Below are positions 63,185 to 64,000 of a DNA stretch of 64,000 nucleotides, piece by piece. A program made the translations under genes and the position numbers. This stretch comes from Leptospiraceae bacterium. GTDB lineage: Bacteria; Spirochaetota; Leptospiria; Leptospirales; Leptospiraceae. The stretch is from positions 1-64,000 of the forward strand of contig JACKPB010000001.1 of assembly GCA_024233875.1 (NCBI GenBank). Direction: 5' to 3'. The notes below the pieces were generated by a model that saw only the letters and a program-made list of their open reading frames with translations, ran no database searches and was not told the DNA's origin. Numbering within the stretch: position 1 is the first letter of the stretch; each line of letters opens with the position of its first letter.

Positions 63185-63496
63185 ATGGAAATCAGTGAGA
63201 GACAATTGAAACTGTTAATGGGAGCAGCTGAAAGTTTGATAACTTACCTCAGATTGCCCAGCGAGGAAGCCACTCAGATCATAGTGAATTCAATCAAACA
63301 GGAAATGAAGATAAGAGGTACCGATTTCGGAATTCTGGAAGTTTCCAGTAAAGCAGAAAGAACAGCTTTCACAAGGGTAGTCGTGCATAGAGTCAAGGAC
63401 TATCTATCACAGAACTATAGATTTAAACCGGAGTCTGTGAACAAGGCTATGGATAGTTTCGTAGCTGTTTTGCATAGATCCTGGCAATTGGAGTAG
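63185..63496 (+). CDS. Unknown 103-aa protein
   Basis: A compact helical protein from ATG 63185 (MEISERQLKLLMGAAESLI). It has no recognised domain; the HRVKDYLSQNYRFKPESVNK region looks amphipathic. A TTGACT at 63149 could be a -35 box, giving a very short leader. Divergent from the GH18-like gene. Confidence 0.6.
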   Translation: MEISERQLKLLMGAAESLITYLRLPSEEATQIIVNSIKQEMKIRGTDFGILEVSSKAERTAFTRVVVHRVKDYLSQNYRFKPESVNKAMDSFVAVLHRSWQLE

Positions 63497-63554
63497 GGAT
63501 GGTCGCTCCTGGTTTTCACTTCAGACTTATCCTCCCTCTTAGGTAAGTACAAAC

Positions 63555-64000
63555 TTGTGCGGTAGATATGTTTTCACCTCAGAACCCGGAGAGCTGAAGA
63601 GTCTGTTTCCCGGCTTAGAAATTCTTGAAAATTTCAAACAAGGCAAACAAATCTCTCCCGGGCAGGATGTCGCAGTTCTCAGAAAGGTTCAGAACAGGTA
63701 CCGTCTCTCCGGATTTCATTGGGGTCTCATTCCTCCCTGGGCGAAGGACAAAAAGATTGGATACAAGATGATCAATGCCCGTTCGGAAACTGTGCGGGAA
63801 AAACCCAGTTTTCAGAAACCATTTCGAAACGGACGCTGCATCCTTCCCGCAAATGGTTTCTATGAATGGAAGACGATCGGAAAGAAAAAATACCCCCATC
63901 TCATCACAGAAAAAGATAGCAAGGAGATGTATCTGGCGGGTCTCTGTGAAGAATGGAAATCGGATGGGACAACCCTAGTCTCCTGCACAATCCTGACTAC
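63555..64000 (+). CDS. SRAP domain protein (HMCES/YedK), truncated by window edge
   Basis: An open frame with no stop in the window starts with TTG at 63555 and encodes MCGRYVFTSEP, so Cys2 is exposed after Met removal as in SRAP proteins. Further landmarks are WGLIPPWAKD, MINARSETV, and ILPANGFYEWK (the active-site Asn and Glu). SRAP proteins crosslink to abasic sites in single-stranded DNA and protect them. The 3' end, with the expected His, lies outside the window. Confidence 0.88.
   Translation, partial: MCGRYVFTSEPGELKSLFPGLEILENFKQGKQISPGQDVAVLRKVQNRYRLSGFHWGLIPPWAKDKKIGYKMINARSETVREKPSFQKPFRNGRCILPANGFYEWKTIGKKKYPHLITEKDSKEMYLAGLCEEWKSDGTTLVSCTILT

Overview
The window reads as chromosomal DNA of a spirochaete, most likely a Leptospiraceae member. 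The evidence is moderate GC (by eye around 40 %), spirochaetal lipoprotein signals ending in a short lipobox, frequent TTG starts, and gene neighbourhoods I associate with that family (ispE / tRNA-Gln / short glmU / prs / rplY / pth / ftsH; thrS / infC / rpmI / rplT / zapB-like / zapA). The assignment is inference; no rRNA or marker comparison was possible.

Layout. 1-15.3 kb is an accessory, AT-rich and repeat-rich region. It holds tandem small Cys-motif genes with a duplicated 71-bp 3' element, a frameshifted small gene, an odd tRNA-Met-like gene, a six-repeat secreted protein, a mosaic AAA-ATPase/PD-(D/E)XK protein, membrane proteins, an Ig-repeat lipoprotein, and a response regulator convergent with a 7TM/PAS histidine kinase. 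Eight copies of a ~100-bp imperfect palindromic repeat occur in the window, six of them in this stretch. 15.3-26.2 kb carries metabolic and housekeeping genes: an FAD oxidoreductase, acetoacetyl-CoA synthetase, comF, an Ig/OmpA-like envelope protein, a WYL regulator, ispE, tRNA-Gln, glmU N-domain, prs, rplY and a pth homologue. 26.4-35.1 kb is a co-directional run: ftsH, an unknown 475-aa protein, recQ, a kinase-fold protein, a ferredoxin-adenylate cyclase-peroxidase triple fusion, and a nucleotidyltransferase with a small partner. A ParA pair on the opposite strand follows. 37.3-43.1 kb is the pyruvate dehydrogenase operon (aceE-aceF-lpd). 43.2-47.8 kb, minus strand, holds lnt, gpmI and an EamA transporter. 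48.2-53.5 kb holds mnmH, cmk, rpsA, a TPR membrane protein, hisG and a CheY-like regulator. 54-64 kb holds thrS, infC, rpmI, rplT, a ZapB-like protein, zapA, unknown genes, an acyl-CoA dehydrogenase, a GH18-like lipoprotein and, at the right edge, a truncated SRAP gene with a TTG start.

Most notable: (1) a single polypeptide joining a [2Fe-2S] ferredoxin, a class III nucleotidyl cyclase and a plant-type haem peroxidase, next to a kinase-fold gene, which suggests a redox- or peroxide-responsive cAMP module; (2) the only pth visible has lost the catalytic His and several other active-site residues; (3) an interspersed palindromic repeat whose arms covary between copies, one copy forming the region directly before thrS; (4) the small-gene cassette region at the left edge.
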